NCBI GenBank assembly: GCA_038240835.1
Contig: JBBRGJ010000135.1
Location: 1 to 9,081, forward strand
Length of the DNA: 9,081 nt
Source of the DNA: JBAXTE01 sp038240835
Lineage (GTDB): Bacteria > Bacteroidota > Bacteroidia > Bacteroidales > WCHB1-69
Direction: 5' to 3'
The notes below the pieces were generated by a model, which worked only from the letters and a program-made list of their open reading frames with translations, had not been told where the DNA came from and ran no database searches. The stretch's first letter is position 1. Every line of letters begins with the position of its first letter. This document shows positions 7,592-9,081 of this stretch, piece by piece. Made by a program: the position numbers and the translations under genes.

Positions 7592-7600
7592 TATTTTTGC
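7592..7600 (+). promoter_or_regulatory. Candidate -7 element for the antiporter gene
   Basis: TATTTTTGC fits the TAnnTTTGC -7 consensus of Bacteroidota. The nearest upstream TTG (7565-7567) is 24 nt away, longer than ideal for the -33 box, so only the -7 half is convincing. The leader would be about 50 nt. No Shine-Dalgarno sequence is seen before the ATG at 7658. Confidence 0.4.
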
Positions 7601-7657
7601 CGTTTAGAATTTATTCGTAATTAGAAGATAAAATCTTTGTAACTCAAATGACTTATT

Positions 7658-8917
7658 ATGGAAATGACCGTTATTATTACAATTTGTGTACTACTTTTAG
7701 TAGCATACTTATTTGATCTTACCTCTTCTCGGACAAAAATTCCTTCTGTTTTTCTGTTGTTGCTTTTAGGATGGGTGGTCAGACAAATAACCAATCTTTT
7801 AGATTTTAATCTACCGGATTTCTCTTCCGTTTTGCCCATCCTTGGCACTGTCGGACTTATATTGATTGTATTGGAAGGCTCTTTGGAATTAGAACTCAAT
7901 AAATCAAAAGTAAAACTGATCAGAAAATCTATACTAGGAGCTCTTTTTCCTATGATTGCCATCGCTTTTTTACTAGCCTATTTATTCCAATTTTTTGGGG
8001 GATATTCCTTAAAAGATAGTCTCGTGAATGCAATTCCATTTTGTGTGATAAGTAGCGCAGTAGCCGTCCCCACAGTCCGACATTTGGTCTCTTCCGATAG
8101 AGAATTTGTAACGTATGAAAGTAGTTTGTCGGATATTTTTGGGGTTTTGTTCTTTAATTTTATTGCACTCAACGATACGTTCGATTCATACTCTTTTGGA
8201 TTATTTGGGCTACAACTGCTGATCATGATTGTGGTCTCTTTTGTGGCAACCATCGGACTTTCATTCTTATTGAACAAAATAGAGCATCACATCAAGTTTG
8301 TTCCAATTACACTTTTGGTTATCTTGATATATTCAGTATCCAAAATTTTCCATTTACCAGCACTTATTTTCATTCTGCTTTTTGGACTTTTTCTTGGAAA
8401 CATAGACGAATTGAAACGTTTTAAATGGATTGATAGACTGCATCCAGTTGAATTACAACACGAAGTAGATAAATTTAGAGAACTCACCATCGAAGGTTCG
8501 TTTTTGATTAGAGCACTTTTCTTCCTGTTATTTGGTTATTTAATCGAAACGGCAGAGATCTTGAATACCGATACAATCACATGGGCATTGGCAATTGTGG
8601 GCATTATTTTTCTCTTCAGAGCTGTTCAGTTAAAGTTTTCTAGAATAAAAATGTCCCCTTTGTTGTTCGTCGCACCAAGAGGGTTGATTACAATTTTGCT
8701 CTTCCTTTCCATCATTCCAGCTCAAAATATATCAATTGTAAACGAATCCCTCGTTATTCAAGTTATATTATTAACAGCCCTCGTGATGATGTTTGGAATG
8801 ATGTATAAACCCAAGGATAACAAGCAGTTAGTAGTGCCCAGTGATCAGAGTGAGGCTCAGCCAGAAACAAGTGACAAAGTAACGAGTGACGAAGAGAAGC
8901 TAGACGGGAATCAGTGA
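7658..8917 (+). CDS. Cation:proton antiporter (CPA family, Na+/H+ exchanger-like)
   Basis: This 419-residue inner-membrane protein probably exchanges Na+ or K+ for H+ in pH and salt homeostasis. Roughly ten to twelve hydrophobic segments fill residues 4-385. Landmarks are SSAVAVPT (132-139), typical of the broken helix at the ion site; YESSLSD (153-159), where D159 fits the ion-binding aspartate of the ExxxND motif with Ser for Asn; FFLLFGYL (288-295); and APRGLITILLFL (339-350). The membrane part ends near residue 385. The remaining 30-odd residues are hydrophilic, rich in Asp, Glu, Ser and Gln, and have no recognisable regulatory domain. Their DNA holds CAGTTAG and CAGTGATCAG units like those in the array downstream, and the stop codon itself lies in a CAGTGATCAG unit, so the tail may derive from the repeat. 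The ion specificity cannot be told from sequence alone. Confidence 0.9.
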   Translation: MEMTVIITICVLLLVAYLFDLTSSRTKIPSVFLLLLLGWVVRQITNLLDFNLPDFSSVLPILGTVGLILIVLEGSLELELNKSKVKLIRKSILGALFPMIAIAFLLAYLFQFFGGYSLKDSLVNAIPFCVISSAVAVPTVRHLVSSDREFVTYESSLSDIFGVLFFNFIALNDTFDSYSFGLFGLQLLIMIVVSFVATIGLSFLLNKIEHHIKFVPITLLVILIYSVSKIFHLPALIFILLFGLFLGNIDELKRFKWIDRLHPVELQHEVDKFRELTIEGSFLIRALFFLLFGYLIETAEILNTDTITWALAIVGIIFLFRAVQLKFSRIKMSPLLFVAPRGLITILLFLSIIPAQNISIVNESLVIQVILLTALVMMFGMMYKPKDNKQLVVPSDQSEAQPETSDKVTSDEEKLDGNQ

Positions 8918-9053
8918 TCAGATGACAGTTAACAGTTAACAGTGATCAGTTAACAGAGCAAAGCTCTACCGAAATACAGTTAGCAGTTAACAGTTAACAG
9001 TGATCAGGAGCAAAGCTCTACCGAATACAGTTAACAGTTATCAGTAACAGAGC
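8912..9053. repeat. CAGTTAA/CAGTGAT heptamer mosaic in a 51-bp tandem repeat
   Basis: The unit is a heptamer CAGTNAN (CAGTTAA, CAGTGAT, CAGTTAG, CAGTTAT). Blocks of four heptamers plus CAG lie at 8926-8956 and 8977-9007; a shorter third block lies at 9028-9050. The blocks are separated by 20-nt segments at 8957-8976 and 9008-9027 that share GCAAAGCTCTACCGAA. Together they form a higher-order repeat of exactly 51 bp with starts at 8926, 8977 and 9028, the third copy degenerate. GAGC-AAA-GCTC within each linker is a small hairpin. The first unit, CAGTGATCAG (8912-8921), contains the TGA stop of the antiporter gene. Such heptamer mosaics occur scattered in some bacterial genomes; their function is unknown. 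Confidence 0.85.
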
Positions 9054-9081
9054 ATCCCGAATTTTTTCAAAATTCGTGGAT
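9054..9081. repeat. Inverted repeat at the right edge
   Basis: ATCCCGAATTTT (9054-9065) and AAAATTCG-T-GGAT (9069-9081) form a 12-bp stem with one bulged T around a TTC loop. It could be the end of the heptamer element, a weak terminator for the antiporter transcript or part of an element continuing outside. No T-run follows within the window. Confidence 0.55.

Noticed and set aside
7297..7620. 107-codon + strand frame overlapping the dnaA 3' end and its terminator
   Set aside because: It is out of frame with dnaA, runs through the terminator hairpin and has a composition typical of a shadow frame.
7621..7962. Minus-strand frame of 113 codons overlapping the antiporter start
   Set aside because: It lies opposite a clear membrane-protein gene and looks like the complement of its hydrophobic codons; no promoter or family features.
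8926..9050. Regularly spaced repeats resembling a CRISPR array (31-bp repeat, 20-bp spacer)
   Set aside because: The 'spacers' are nearly identical to each other, the repeats are internally built of heptamers, there are only two full units and no cas genes are present.

Overview
The window is low-GC DNA from a member of the Bacteroidota, most likely a Flavobacteriia/Bacteroidia-type organism. Three things point there. The longest gene encodes a secreted protein ending in a type A C-terminal sorting domain of the type IX secretion system (T9SS), which is confined to this phylum. Upstream regions carry the phylum's TTTG / TAnnTTTG promoter type. DnaA and the split 5'-nucleotidase genes have Bacteroidota-like sequences. 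All five protein genes lie on the + strand.

Layout: (1) Positions 1-139 are the 3' end of a group II intron (domains V and VI); the rest of the intron lies to the left of the window. (2) Positions 140-320 are non-coding and hold a good flavobacterial promoter. (3) Positions 321-3449 encode a 1042-residue surface or secreted protein: signal peptide, ten fibronectin-III-like modules and a T9SS sorting domain. A strong terminator hairpin follows. (4) Positions 3600-5846 hold a tight three-gene cluster: a YigZ/IMPACT-family protein, a stand-alone 5'-nucleotidase C-terminal domain protein and a stand-alone metallophosphatase domain protein. The last two look like the two halves of a UshA-type periplasmic nucleotidase, encoded separately and in reversed order. 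(5) Positions 6048-7493 are dnaA, with its own leader and terminator. (6) Positions 7658-8917 encode a CPA-type cation:proton antiporter. (7) From about 8912 to the right edge runs a mosaic of CAGTTAA/CAGTGAT heptamers arranged in a 51-bp higher-order tandem repeat, ending in a 12-bp inverted repeat that touches the edge.

Most genes are housekeeping or common Bacteroidota functions: surface adhesion or display, exported nucleotide salvage, replication initiation and ion homeostasis. I do not see a convincing undescribed defence or mobile system. The most noteworthy points are the intron end, the reversed split nucleotidase, the atypical P-loop of DnaA, the recent module duplication in the FnIII protein, and the 51-bp repeat, which appears to reach into the 3' end of the antiporter gene. 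Both window edges are repetitive-type sequence, so the window may be a whole assembly contig broken at repeats (inference).

Homopolymer run lengths are hard to read by eye, so positions of short sites may be off by one or two bases.
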